34,309 nt of DNA, taken from positions 1 to 34,309 of the forward strand of contig JAVVWR010000029.1 in assembly GCA_036652035.1 (NCBI GenBank). Reading direction: 5' to 3'. Origin of the DNA: JAEZVV01 sp036652035. Its GTDB lineage: Bacteria > Pseudomonadota > Gammaproteobacteria > Burkholderiales > Burkholderiaceae_F. Made by a program: the position numbers and the translations under genes. Shown here piece after piece: positions 1 to 8,122 of the stretch; position 1 is the stretch's first letter, and each line of letters starts with the position of its first letter. Below the pieces are notes generated by a model, which was not told the origin of the DNA, made no database searches, and saw nothing but the letters and a program-made list of their open reading frames with translations.

Positions 1-1049
<1,049 letters not shown>

Positions 1050-1120
1050 GCGGAGATGGTAATGAGCATGACGCCCTCAGGGCACTAGGTAAGAGCCCGA
1101 GCACATCGACTGGAGGGGTA

Positions 1121-1150
1121 TTGCGCGCCGGGATTTTTCCCGGCGCGCAA
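1121..1150 (-). terminator. Perfect 13-bp hairpin after rne, without U-tract
   Basis: Positions 1121-1133 and 1138-1150 are perfectly complementary, closing a 4-nt loop. The stem begins 23 nt past the rne stop codon and ends about 70 nt before moaA. It is as stable as an intrinsic terminator, but on the rne strand it is followed by TACCCC rather than a run of T. It may therefore protect the rne 3' end or give partial or Rho-assisted termination. Confidence 0.6.
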
Positions 1151-1173
1151 TGGATCGGACAAAGAGCGCCGAT

Positions 1174-4100
1174 TTACTGGGCTGACGTGGTCTTGCCGGT
1201 TTCAACCATCACCAGGGGCGCTTGTTCGAGCGGTGGCAGAACCACGCGTTCACGCCCCAAACGGGCCGGTTTGGACTCGTTCGCCGGTTGAGCCAGGTCG
1301 ACCTGTTTCGGGGCCTTGGTTTGCACCAACACCAGACCGGCGTTGTCGAGCACGGGCAGCAGTTCACTGACGGCCAGCGGGGCGACGGTGGCCGTCGCGA
1401 CCGGGATGGCAACAGTGCTCGGCGCTTCGACCGCGATGGGTGCTGCAACGGGCGCCGCGACTGGAGCAGGAACCACGGGGACAGGGACCACCGCGGGAGC
1501 CGCAGCTAGCACCGGAGTTGGAGCAGCAACGGGCTCTGCGGCAAGCGCCAGGGCGGGAACAGGAGTGGGCGCCTTGATCGCAGCGGCCTGAACCGGCGCT
1601 TCGATCTTGGTTTCCACCGCGCTCACGATCGACGTCTCGGTCTTGACTTCAACCGGCGCCACGCGCGCTTGAGCCGGGACTGCTTCAATGGCAGCGACCG
1701 GAGCCGCAGTCACAGGAGCGGGGGCTTCGATGTCGTCATCGCCCTCGGCGGCACCGGCCTCGTTGCCGGCCTCACCACCGAGCGCACCTTCGGCACCCTT
1801 GTTGCCACCACGGCCGCGGCGGCGACGGCGGCGGCGGCGGCGTTCGCCGTCGTCAGCCGTTTCGTTCGCATCGTCGGCGACCGGGCTCAGGTCGAGCTTG
1901 TCTTCCGCGATCACGGCCTCGGGTGCCGTGGCCGGGGAAACGACCACCGGAGCCGTCGCCGCCAGGGCGGTCACGGGAGTTTCGGCCTCGGCGGCGAGCG
2001 CTTCCGGCTTGTCCTCACGCGGCTGGCGCTGGCGGTCGCGACCGCGGCGGCGCGGCTGCTGCTGCTCGCCATCACGCGGGGCGGCGGGAGCGGCCTCGGC
2101 GGCCTTCTCGACGCGCGCCTCGCGGCTGGTCTGCTCGGTCTTGGCCTCGTCGCGGCGCTCGTCCTTGCGGCCGTCGCGACGCTTGTTTTCGCCACGCTCG
2201 CTGCGCTCGGAACGCTCACCACGGCGGCCTTCGGCGCGGTTTTCGTCGCGCTTTTCGTCCTTGCGGCCGTCACGACGCTCGCCACGCTGCGGGCGACCTT
2301 CGCGGCGCTCGCCACGACGCTCGCCCTCGGCCTTCTTGCGCTCGGGAGCGGTGGCCGGCGCGGGTTGCTCGGCCTTGGGTTCGCCGGTGAAGAACTCGAC
2401 GATGCGGGCCCACAGTCCCTTGCTCGGCGCGGCCAGGGGCGACGCGGCCGGGGTGGCGGGCGCCGCCACGTTCACCGGAGCGGGGGTCTCGGGGACGATG
2501 CCCTTGACCACGGCTTCCTGCTTGACGCGGGTCTTGTCCTCGGCTTTGCCACCACGCTGGTAAGGCTCGTTGGCGGCGGGTGCGAGTTCAGCGGCGCGGT
2601 CGTAGCTGGCGCGGGTGTCTTCGAGGCGGATGTCGTCGTGGCGCAGGCGCTCGACGTGGTAGTGCGGGGTCTCGAGGAACTTGTTGGGGATCAGGATGAT
2701 CGGGATGCGGTGACGCGCCTCGAGCTTGGCGATGTCGGCACGCTTCTCGTTGAGCAGATAGGTGGCGACTTCAACCGGCACTTGGGCGTGAATCGCCGCC
2801 GTGCCTTCCTTCATGGCTTCTTCCTGCAGGATGCGCAGGATGTGCAGCGCGGAGCTTTCGGTGTCGCGGATCACGCCGACGCCGTTGCAGCGCGGACAGG
2901 TGATGTGGCTGCCCTCGGAGAGCGCGGGACGCAGGCGCTGGCGCGACAGTTCCATCAAACCGAAGCGCGAGATCTTGCCCATCTGGACGCGGGCACGGTC
3001 GTAGTGCAAGGCGTCTTTGAGACGGGTCTCGACCGAGCGCTGGTTCTTGGCGTCTTCCATGTCGATGAAGTCGATCACGATCAGACCGCCCAGGTCGCGC
3101 AGGCGCAGCTGGCGGGCCACTTCATCGGCGGCTTCGCAGTTGGTGCGGAATGCGGTTTCCTCGATGTCCGAGCCCTTGGTGGCACGGGCCGAGTTGACGT
3201 CGACAGCAACCAGCGCTTCGGTGTGGTCAATCACGATCGCGCCGCCCGAGGGCAGGGGAACCGTGCGCGCGTACGCGGTTTCGATCTGGTGTTCGATCTG
3301 GAAGCGCGAGAAGAGCGGAATGTCGTCGCGGTAGCGCTTGACGCGGCCGACCATGTCGGGCATCACGTGCGCCATGAACTGGCGGGCCTGGTCGTAGATG
3401 TCGTCGGTATCGACCAGGATCTCGCCGATTTCCGGGTGGAAATAGTCGCGGATCGCGCGGATGACGAGATTGCTCTCTTCGACGATCAGGAAGGGCGGCG
3501 GGTTGGCGCGCTTTAACTTCTCGCCGTTGGGGCCAACGGTGCTGACGACGTAGGTCGAGGTCTTCTTGCCGGGGTTGGCGGGATCGTCGGCGAGCAACTC
3601 GAACTGCGGCGCAGCGGCGTCCGAGATCGCGTGCCAGAGCTTCAGCAGGTAGTTGAGGTCCCACTGCAGTTCTTCGGCGTTGCGGCCGATGCCGGCGGTG
3701 CGGGCGATGATGCTCATGCCGGCGGGCAGGTCGAGCTTATCCATCGTCTCGCGCAGTTCCTGGCGATCCTCACCCTCGATGCGGCGGGAAACACCGCCGC
3801 CGCGCGGGTTGTTGGGCATCAGGACGAGGTAGCGGCCAGCCAGCGAGACAAAGGTCGTGAGAGCCGCGCCTTTGTTGCCGCGTTCTTCCTTTTCGACCTG
3901 GACGACCAGTTCCTGGCCTTCCTTGAGCGCTTCCTTGATGCTGGCGCTGCGAACATCAACGCCTTCGCGGAAGTAGCTGCGCGCCACTTCCTTGAAGGGC
4001 AAAAAGCCGTGGCGCTCCTCGCCGTAGTCGACGAAACAGGCTTCGAGCGAGGGTTCCACGCGGGTGATGACACCCTTGTAAATGTTCGACTTGCGCTGTT

Positions 4101-4203
4101 CGCGACCGGCCGATTCGATGTCAATGTCGATGAGTTTCTGACCATCGACGATTCCCACGCGCAGTTCTTCCGCGTGCGTGGCATTGAAAAGCATGCGCTT
4201 CAT
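1174..4203 (-). CDS. rne: Ribonuclease E
   Basis: RNase E is the 5'-end-sensing endoribonuclease that starts mRNA decay and processes rRNA and tRNA, and it usually scaffolds the degradosome at the inner membrane. The 1009-residue protein starts MKRMLFNATHAEEL, as in E. coli. The ATG at 4203 has an AGGGAG site 5 nt upstream and is preferred to the ATG 18 nt earlier. The S1 domain is at about residues 39-125. Catalytic aspartates are D335 (AVDVNSAR) and D378 (VIDFIDM), each 32 residues later than E. coli D303 and D346. The zinc-link cysteines are C436 and C439 (CPRCNGVG). Residues from about 530 onward are low-complexity: Arg/Glu/Asp-rich blocks, a run of about nine arginines (codons at 1816-1842), then Ala/Pro/Val-rich sequence. 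A conserved-looking tail (RVVLPPLEQAPL) ends the protein. It is divergent from rluC. Confidence 0.97.
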   Translation of the reverse strand: MKRMLFNATHAEELRVGIVDGQKLIDIDIESAGREQRKSNIYKGVITRVEPSLEACFVDYGEERHGFLPFKEVARSYFREGVDVRSASIKEALKEGQELVVQVEKEERGNKGAALTTFVSLAGRYLVLMPNNPRGGGVSRRIEGEDRQELRETMDKLDLPAGMSIIARTAGIGRNAEELQWDLNYLLKLWHAISDAAAPQFELLADDPANPGKKTSTYVVSTVGPNGEKLKRANPPPFLIVEESNLVIRAIRDYFHPEIGEILVDTDDIYDQARQFMAHVMPDMVGRVKRYRDDIPLFSRFQIEHQIETAYARTVPLPSGGAIVIDHTEALVAVDVNSARATKGSDIEETAFRTNCEAADEVARQLRLRDLGGLIVIDFIDMEDAKNQRSVETRLKDALHYDRARVQMGKISRFGLMELSRQRLRPALSEGSHITCPRCNGVGVIRDTESSALHILRILQEEAMKEGTAAIHAQVPVEVATYLLNEKRADIAKLEARHRIPIILIPNKFLETPHYHVERLRHDDIRLEDTRASYDRAAELAPAANEPYQRGGKAEDKTRVKQEAVVKGIVPETPAPVNVAAPATPAASPLAAPSKGLWARIVEFFTGEPKAEQPAPATAPERKKAEGERRGERREGRPQRGERRDGRKDEKRDENRAEGRRGERSERSERGENKRRDGRKDERRDEAKTEQTSREARVEKAAEAAPAAPRDGEQQQPRRRGRDRQRQPREDKPEALAAEAETPVTALAATAPVVVSPATAPEAVIAEDKLDLSPVADDANETADDGERRRRRRRRRGRGGNKGAEGALGGEAGNEAGAAEGDDDIEAPAPVTAAPVAAIEAVPAQARVAPVEVKTETSIVSAVETKIEAPVQAAAIKAPTPVPALALAAEPVAAPTPVLAAAPAVVPVPVVPAPVAAPVAAPIAVEAPSTVAIPVATATVAPLAVSELLPVLDNAGLVLVQTKAPKQVDLAQPANESKPARLGRERVVLPPLEQAPLVMVETGKTTSAQ

Positions 4204-4589
4204 GAGCACTCCCTGCGCCACTTTCGCGGGCGCTGCGGCGTGCCGAAGCGAATTGACTGACTGAGAACGTTGAGCTTAGTCGGTACGCCGGCCCGGCTTG
4301 TGGCCGGATGACGCGGTGACTTCGAGGGGCCGGTGCGCACAGGCCAACGCCGCTCGATTCGCGGCGTGTTGGAGCTGATGCGTCAGTGTCATGGATCGGC
4401 ACATTCCCTAGGAAGCTATTCGTCCGTGCACGCCCATCGCATGCCCAGTCAGGCTCAATTCAATTCGGCAAGGCGAGGCGTGAACCTCACCCGAGCAGCC
4501 GGCATTCATCCGCGACAGCGGGCGCAACGGCTGCATGACTAATCGTTTGTTTCTATGCGGTGGACTGTCCACCGCCCCCGTCCGGCCGG

Positions 4590-4618
4590 TTCGCCGGCGA
4601 ACGCCGCGCGGCTACAAT
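4590..4618 (+). promoter_or_regulatory. Candidate rluC promoter
   Basis: A TACAAT -10 box at 4613-4618 is preceded at 17-bp spacing by TTCGCC (4590-4595), a weak -35. It would give an RNA with a leader of about 125 nt before the rluC ATG at 4753. The -10 is good; the -35 is poor. Confidence 0.4.
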
Positions 4619-4686
4619 CCGCGCCATTCCGAGACCCTTTCTCCAGTCAGCCCGCCCGGCCCACGCCGGCTGCGCTGCCAACTCTT

Positions 4687-4721
4687 GCTGCAGCGATGCC
4701 GGGTTAACCCGACGTTGCAGC
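4687..4721 (+). other. Nested hairpin in the rluC leader
   Basis: GCTGCAGCG (4687-4695) pairs with CGTTGCAGC (4713-4721), nine pairs including one G-U. Inside it CGGG (4700-4703) pairs with CCCG (4708-4711) around a TTAA loop. It sits 31 nt upstream of the rluC start. It is followed by TAAAAG, so it is not a classic terminator. Confidence 0.5.
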
Positions 4722-4752
4722 TAAAAGTCTCATCCTCTCAAGTATATGCAAG

Positions 4753-5769
4753 ATGGATACCCGCCGTAAAACCGCTTCTGCGTCTTCCCCTGCTGCCGCA
4801 TCCCCGGCCGCCCCTGTTGCGGCCGACCGGGCCTCCTTGGTGCGGGTCGGCCCGGAGTCGGCGGGTCAACGGCTCGATAATTTTTTGCTGCGCATCGCCA
4901 AGGGTGTGCCAAAAAGCCACGTTTACCGCATCGTTCGCAGCGGCGAGGTGCGGGTCAACCGCGGTCGGGTCGGTGTCGACCATCGTTTGGAGGTGGGTGA
5001 CGAGGTGCGCGTTCCCCCGATGCGCATTGCGGCACGGGCGGCTGGCAACGCGCCGGCGCCCGCGGAGATGCCGCCGATCCTGTTCGAGGATGAATCGCTG
5101 ATCGTGGTCGACAAGCCCTCGGGTGTGGCGGCGCACGGCGGCAGTGGTATCGCGCACGGACTGATCGAACGGGTGCGGGCGGCGCGACCCAACCAGCCCT
5201 TCCTTGAACTCGCCCACCGGCTGGACCGCGAAACCTCGGGTGTTCTGATCCTTGGCAAGACTCGGCGTGCCCTGACGGCTCTGCACGAAGACATGCGCGA
5301 AGGTCGGATCGACAAGCGTTACTTCACCTTGGTCGCGGGCGATTGGGTCAACGATCGTCAGCATGTGAAGCTGCCGCTGCACAAGTTTCTGACCAAGTCG
5401 GGCGAGCGCCGCGTCAATGTTGACGAGGCGCTGGGCGTGGCATCGCACACGATTTTCAATCGGCTCGAGCGCCTGGGCGACTTCTCCTTGCTCGAGGCTG
5501 AACTCAAGACCGGCCGTACGCACCAGATCCGGGTTCATCTTTCCCATCTGGGATTTCCTATCGTCGGTGATGACAAATACGGCGATTTCGATCTCAACAA
5601 ACGGATCGCTCGCGGTGAATATGGAGTTCGTCTCGACCGCATGTTCCTGCATGCGCACTCGGTGTGTTTTGTCCACCCGGTGACCGGCCAGAAGATGCAT
5701 ATCGAGGCGCCGCTGGCGCGCGAGTGCGACGAATTCCTCAAGAAACTCCGCGATGCCCGCAAGATTTGA
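4753..5769 (+). CDS. rluC: 23S rRNA pseudouridine synthase RluC
   Basis: RluC converts specific uridines in 23S rRNA (955, 2504 and 2580 in E. coli numbering) to pseudouridine. The 338-residue protein has a short Ala/Ser/Pro-rich N-terminus. An S4-type RNA-binding domain spans about residues 36-95 (GQRLDNFLLRIAKGVPKSHVY). The RluA-family catalytic domain carries the nucleophilic aspartate in the signature HRLDRETSG. Further family motifs are DKRYFTLVAGDW and GRTHQIRVHLSHLGFPIVGDDKYG. The neighbour rne and the divergent layout match RluC rather than RluD or RluA. The start at 4753 has only a weak ribosome site (GCAAG). Its last 17 bases overlap the next gene, which suggests coupled translation. 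Confidence 0.93.
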   Translation: MDTRRKTASASSPAAASPAAPVAADRASLVRVGPESAGQRLDNFLLRIAKGVPKSHVYRIVRSGEVRVNRGRVGVDHRLEVGDEVRVPPMRIAARAAGNAPAPAEMPPILFEDESLIVVDKPSGVAAHGGSGIAHGLIERVRAARPNQPFLELAHRLDRETSGVLILGKTRRALTALHEDMREGRIDKRYFTLVAGDWVNDRQHVKLPLHKFLTKSGERRVNVDEALGVASHTIFNRLERLGDFSLLEAELKTGRTHQIRVHLSHLGFPIVGDDKYGDFDLNKRIARGEYGVRLDRMFLHAHSVCFVHPVTGQKMHIEAPLARECDEFLKKLRDARKI

Positions 5770-6409
5770 TCTGCTTGTTTTCGATTGGGACGGCACCGTC
5801 GTCGATTCCACCGCCTTCATCACCCGCAGCATCCAACTGGCCGCAGCCGACCTCGGCCTGCCCGTGCCCGATGACCGCCAGGCCAGCCATGTGATTGGAC
5901 TGGGCTTGCGCGAGGCGCTGGCACGCGCCGTGCCCGAGCTGCCGCCCGAACGCCTGGAAGAGTTTTCGCTGCGCTACCGCCACCACTACTTTGCCCGCGA
6001 GCCTGACATCGTTTTGTTTGGCGGCATGCGTGAGCTCCTGGTTGAGCGGGTTGAAAGCGGTTGCCGTCTGGCCGTGGCGACGGGCAAAAGCCGGATCGGC
6101 CTGGCGCGTGCGCTCGAAGCGACCGGCTTGACGTCGATGTTCGAGGCGACGCGTTGCGCCGACCAGACCCACTCCAAGCCGCACCCCGCAATGCTGCTCG
6201 AGATTTCGGTCGAAACCGGGGTCGATCCGGCCCGCATGCTGATGATTGGCGACACGACTCACGATCTGCAGATGGCGATCAATGCCGGTACAGCCGGGGT
6301 GGGTGTCACGTATGGCGCGCACCCGCGTGCGAGCCTTGCGGCGACCGCGCCGCTGGCTCTGGTCGACAGCGTGCCGGACTTGGCCGCCTGGTTGCGCGAG
6401 CAGGGGTGA
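5753..6409 (+). CDS. HAD-superfamily phosphatase, phosphoglycolate-phosphatase-like
   Basis: This 218-residue protein is a HAD subfamily IA hydrolase. Motif I is DWDGT (nucleophile and acid/base aspartates, about residues 11-13). Motif II lies in 'AVATGKS', motif III lysine in 'HSKPHP' and motif IV in 'MIGDTTHD'. An alpha-helical cap lies between motifs I and II. The family dephosphorylates small phosphometabolites such as 2-phosphoglycolate; the substrate here cannot be read from sequence. It overlaps the end of rluC by 17 bp, and its stop is shared with the start of the Rieske gene (GTGA). The rluC-HAD-Rieske order is common in Burkholderiales. It resembles Gph-type enzymes, but the symbol is withheld because the substrate is uncertain. 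Confidence 0.9.
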   Translation: MPARFDLLVFDWDGTVVDSTAFITRSIQLAAADLGLPVPDDRQASHVIGLGLREALARAVPELPPERLEEFSLRYRHHYFAREPDIVLFGGMRELLVERVESGCRLAVATGKSRIGLARALEATGLTSMFEATRCADQTHSKPHPAMLLEISVETGVDPARMLMIGDTTHDLQMAINAGTAGVGVTYGAHPRASLAATAPLALVDSVPDLAAWLREQG

Positions 6410-6771
6410 GCGGGGCGATCGACCTTGGCGCAGCCGCTACCTTGGTCGATGGCGGTCCGGGTCTGTGCTTCGAGGTTCGGGTCGGGGGTGAGCGGTCCTC
6501 CGCCTTTGTCGTGCGCCACGGTGGCGTGCTGTACGGCTACCTCAACCGCTGCGCGCACGTCCCGATGGAGCTCGATTGGCAGCCTGGCGTTTTCTTTGAC
6601 GTCGAGGGCGAGTACTTGATGTGCGCTACTCATGGTGCACTGTACGAGCCCGCCAGCGGCCGCTGCGTTGGCGGTCCCTGCGCCGGGCGCGGCGGTCTCA
6701 TGAAGCTGGTGGTCGAGGAGCGGGCGGGGCGGGTCGTGTGGACGCCTTCCGCCAGCATGCAACCGGCCTGA
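6406..6771 (+). CDS. Small Rieske [2Fe-2S] protein
   Basis: This 121-residue protein is essentially one Rieske domain. The cluster ligands are visible as C-x-H in 'NRCAHVPM' and C-x2-H in 'MCATHGALYEP', about 33 residues apart, followed by the typical Pro-rich GRCVGGPC-like end. It starts at GTG 6406, overlapping the phosphatase TGA as GTGA. It resembles ferredoxin-like Rieske proteins that pass electrons in oxygenase systems or act alone. No oxygenase or reductase gene is nearby, so its partner is unknown. It has no signal peptide or membrane segment, so a cytosolic location is inferred. The stop codon forms the loop of a 10-bp hairpin. Confidence 0.88.
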   Translation: MSGAIDLGAAATLVDGGPGLCFEVRVGGERSSAFVVRHGGVLYGYLNRCAHVPMELDWQPGVFFDVEGEYLMCATHGALYEPASGRCVGGPCAGRGGLMKLVVEERAGRVVWTPSASMQPA

Positions 6772-6781
6772 GGCCGGTTGC
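6759..6781. terminator. Hairpin between convergent Rieske and methyltransferase genes
   Basis: GCAACCGGCC (6759-6768) pairs perfectly with GGCCGGTTGC (6772-6781). The 3-nt loop is the Rieske stop codon TGA. The methyltransferase stop on the other strand is only 4 bp beyond the stem. The symmetry would form a structure in both transcripts, but neither side has a T-tract. Confidence 0.55.
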
Positions 6782-6785
6782 GGGC

Positions 6786-7505
6786 TCAGCGTTTGCCGCC
6801 AGCTGCGAGCAGGGCGAAGACCGTGGGCTGTTTTTCAAACGCCGGCGCAGCCGACTTCTTCCACATCGCAACGCTTCGGGTCGCAATGAATTCGGCTTCG
6901 CCCGTGATGTCGATCGCCACCGTCAGGCGGGTGGTCGGCGCGCAGTGGGCCAGAAAGGCGTCGAACAGGCGCTGGTTGCGGTAGGGCGTTTCGATGAAGA
7001 TCTGAGTCTCGCCGGCCGCCGAATCGCGTTCGGCAGCACGGATCGCCGGTATCAGCTGTTCGCTTTGGACCGGCAGGTAACCCATGAAGCGGAAACGCTG
7101 GCCGTCGAGTCCCGAGGCCATCAGCGCAAGCAGCAGCGACGAGGGGCCTACCAGCGGCCGCACCCGGATGCCGCGCTCATGCGCTGCGGCAACGATGCTC
7201 GCGCCAGGGTCGGCTACGCCCGGACAACCGGACTCGGACACGATGGCGACGTCATGCCCGGCCGCGATCGGCTCAAGCCAGTGGGCGATCTGGGCGGGGT
7301 CGGGGCGATGGCCGATCTCGATAATCGAAAGTTCAGCCATCGGGCGCGGGTGGCCGGCGGCTTTCAGAAAGGCGCGGGCGCTCTTGGCGTTTTCGGCCAG
7401 AAAGTGCTCGATGCGGCGCGCAGCGGCGATCGTGGGCGCCGGGAGAACGTCTTCGACCGCACCTGCGGCCACCCGATTGGGCAACAGGACGAGCGTGCCG
7501 CTCAC
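6786..7505 (-). CDS. SAM-dependent methyltransferase, tetrapyrrole-methylase fold (RsmI-like)
   Basis: The 239-residue protein matches the RsmI branch of the tetrapyrrole (corrin/porphyrin) methylase fold. Motifs include 'VSESGCPGVADPGASIV' (compare RsmI GTPxISDPG), 'RVRPLVGPSSLLLALMASGL' and 'RFRFMGYLP', then 'ETPYRNQRLFDAF'. The RsmI-type N-terminus (TPIGNLxD, AEDTR) is replaced by 'LVLLPNRV' and 'HFLAENAKSARAFLK'. RsmI 2'-O-methylates C1402 of 16S rRNA. This looks like the divergent paralogue found beside maf in Burkholderiales, so the target is unknown. It starts with GTG, overlapping the maf stop (GTGA), which implies a maf-methyltransferase operon. Confidence 0.85.
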   Translation of the reverse strand: MSGTLVLLPNRVAAGAVEDVLPAPTIAAARRIEHFLAENAKSARAFLKAAGHPRPMAELSIIEIGHRPDPAQIAHWLEPIAAGHDVAIVSESGCPGVADPGASIVAAAHERGIRVRPLVGPSSLLLALMASGLDGQRFRFMGYLPVQSEQLIPAIRAAERDSAAGETQIFIETPYRNQRLFDAFLAHCAPTTRLTVAIDITGEAEFIATRSVAMWKKSAAPAFEKQPTVFALLAAGGKR

Positions 7506-8098
7506 GCCGACAACCCCGGCAACACCGGTACCCCGGCGACCGCGAGCATGGCCGTGAGGCGAATCAGAGGCAGGCCGATCAGGGCGGTGGGATCGGTCGA
7601 ATCCACGGCTTCGACGATGGCGATACCCATTTTCTCGATTTTGGCGGCACCGGCGCAGTCATAGGGCTGCTCGAGCCGGAGATAGGCTTCGATCGTTTCA
7701 GGTGCGAGCGGGCGCATGCGCAGCAGGGTGGGGACCACCTCGGCCTGCACGCTGCCGTCGGCGGCCACCACGGCGAGCGCGGTGTGAAAGACCACCAGCT
7801 TGCCTTGCATGCGCGAGAGTTGAGCCACGGCGGCTTCGTGGGTGTGGGGCTTGCCCAAAGGTTCGCCGTCGAGGTCGGCCACCTGGTCCGAGCCGATCAC
7901 CACGGCGCCGGGGGATCGCGCCGCCACCGCCAGCGCCTTGGCCTGGGCCAGGCGCAAGGCGGTCGCGCGTGGCGATTCGTCCGGCAGGCGGGATTCGTCG
8001 AGGTCAGGCACCAGCACGTCAAAGGGCAGGTGCAATCGTTCGAGCAGTTCGCGGCGATAGCGCGAGCTCGAGGCTAGTACGATGCGCGGTGTATTCAT
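7502..8098 (-). CDS. yceF: Maf-family nucleotide pyrophosphatase, YceF type (7-methyl-GTP)
   Basis: Maf proteins are house-cleaning pyrophosphatases; the YceF branch hydrolyses 7-methyl-GTP to the monophosphate. The 198-residue protein follows E. coli YceF throughout: LASSSRYRRELLERL at the N-terminus, PDLDES, ESPRATALRLAQAKA, GSDQVADLDGEPLGKP, the YceF-specific EQPYDCAGAAKIEKMGI and DPTALIGLPLI. The catalytic Asp is in GSDQV. Its ATG (8096-8098) lies 24 bp from the divergent yceD start, so the promoters must overlap the opposing genes. In E. coli yceF is also divergent from yceD-rpmF-plsX, supporting the assignment. Confidence 0.93.
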   Translation of the reverse strand: MNTPRIVLASSSRYRRELLERLHLPFDVLVPDLDESRLPDESPRATALRLAQAKALAVAARSPGAVVIGSDQVADLDGEPLGKPHTHEAAVAQLSRMQGKLVVFHTALAVVAADGSVQAEVVPTLLRMRPLAPETIEAYLRLEQPYDCAGAAKIEKMGIAIVEAVDSTDPTALIGLPLIRLTAMLAVAGVPVLPGLSA

Positions 8099-8122
8099 TA
8101 CGGCAGTTTAGCGAGGGACAGC

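Larger units (their letters stand above)
4204..4752. promoter_or_regulatory. Divergent rne-rluC intergenic region with leader structures
   Basis: This 549-bp gene-free stretch must hold the promoters and 5' leaders of rne (minus) and rluC (plus). On the rne side, hairpins lie at 4288-4307 (6-bp stem CCGGCC) and 4347-4367 (7-bp stem ACGCCGC). In the middle there is a perfect 8-bp palindromic stem at 4557-4575. On the rluC side there is a UUCG-loop hairpin at 4585-4598, a TACAAT box at 4613-4618 and a long hairpin at 4687-4721. Short frames within it look unconvincing as genes. In E. coli the long rne leader mediates RNase E autoregulation; that role here is inference. Confidence 0.6.

Noticed and set aside
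1816..1842. Trinucleotide (CGG/GCG-like) run considered as a microsatellite repeat
   Set aside because: It is an in-frame arginine run inside the RNase E tail, including a CGT codon; reported as part of that protein rather than as a separate repeat.
1669..3516. 615-codon open frame on the plus strand opposite rne
   Set aside because: It lies entirely antisense to RNase E. Its protein is low-complexity or mirrors the rne codon pattern, with no recognisable domain; long antisense frames are expected in high-GC DNA.
4535..5101. 188-codon plus-strand frame overlapping the rluC 5' end
   Set aside because: Arg/Pro-rich out-of-frame translation of the leader and rluC; the true rluC frame has complete domains.
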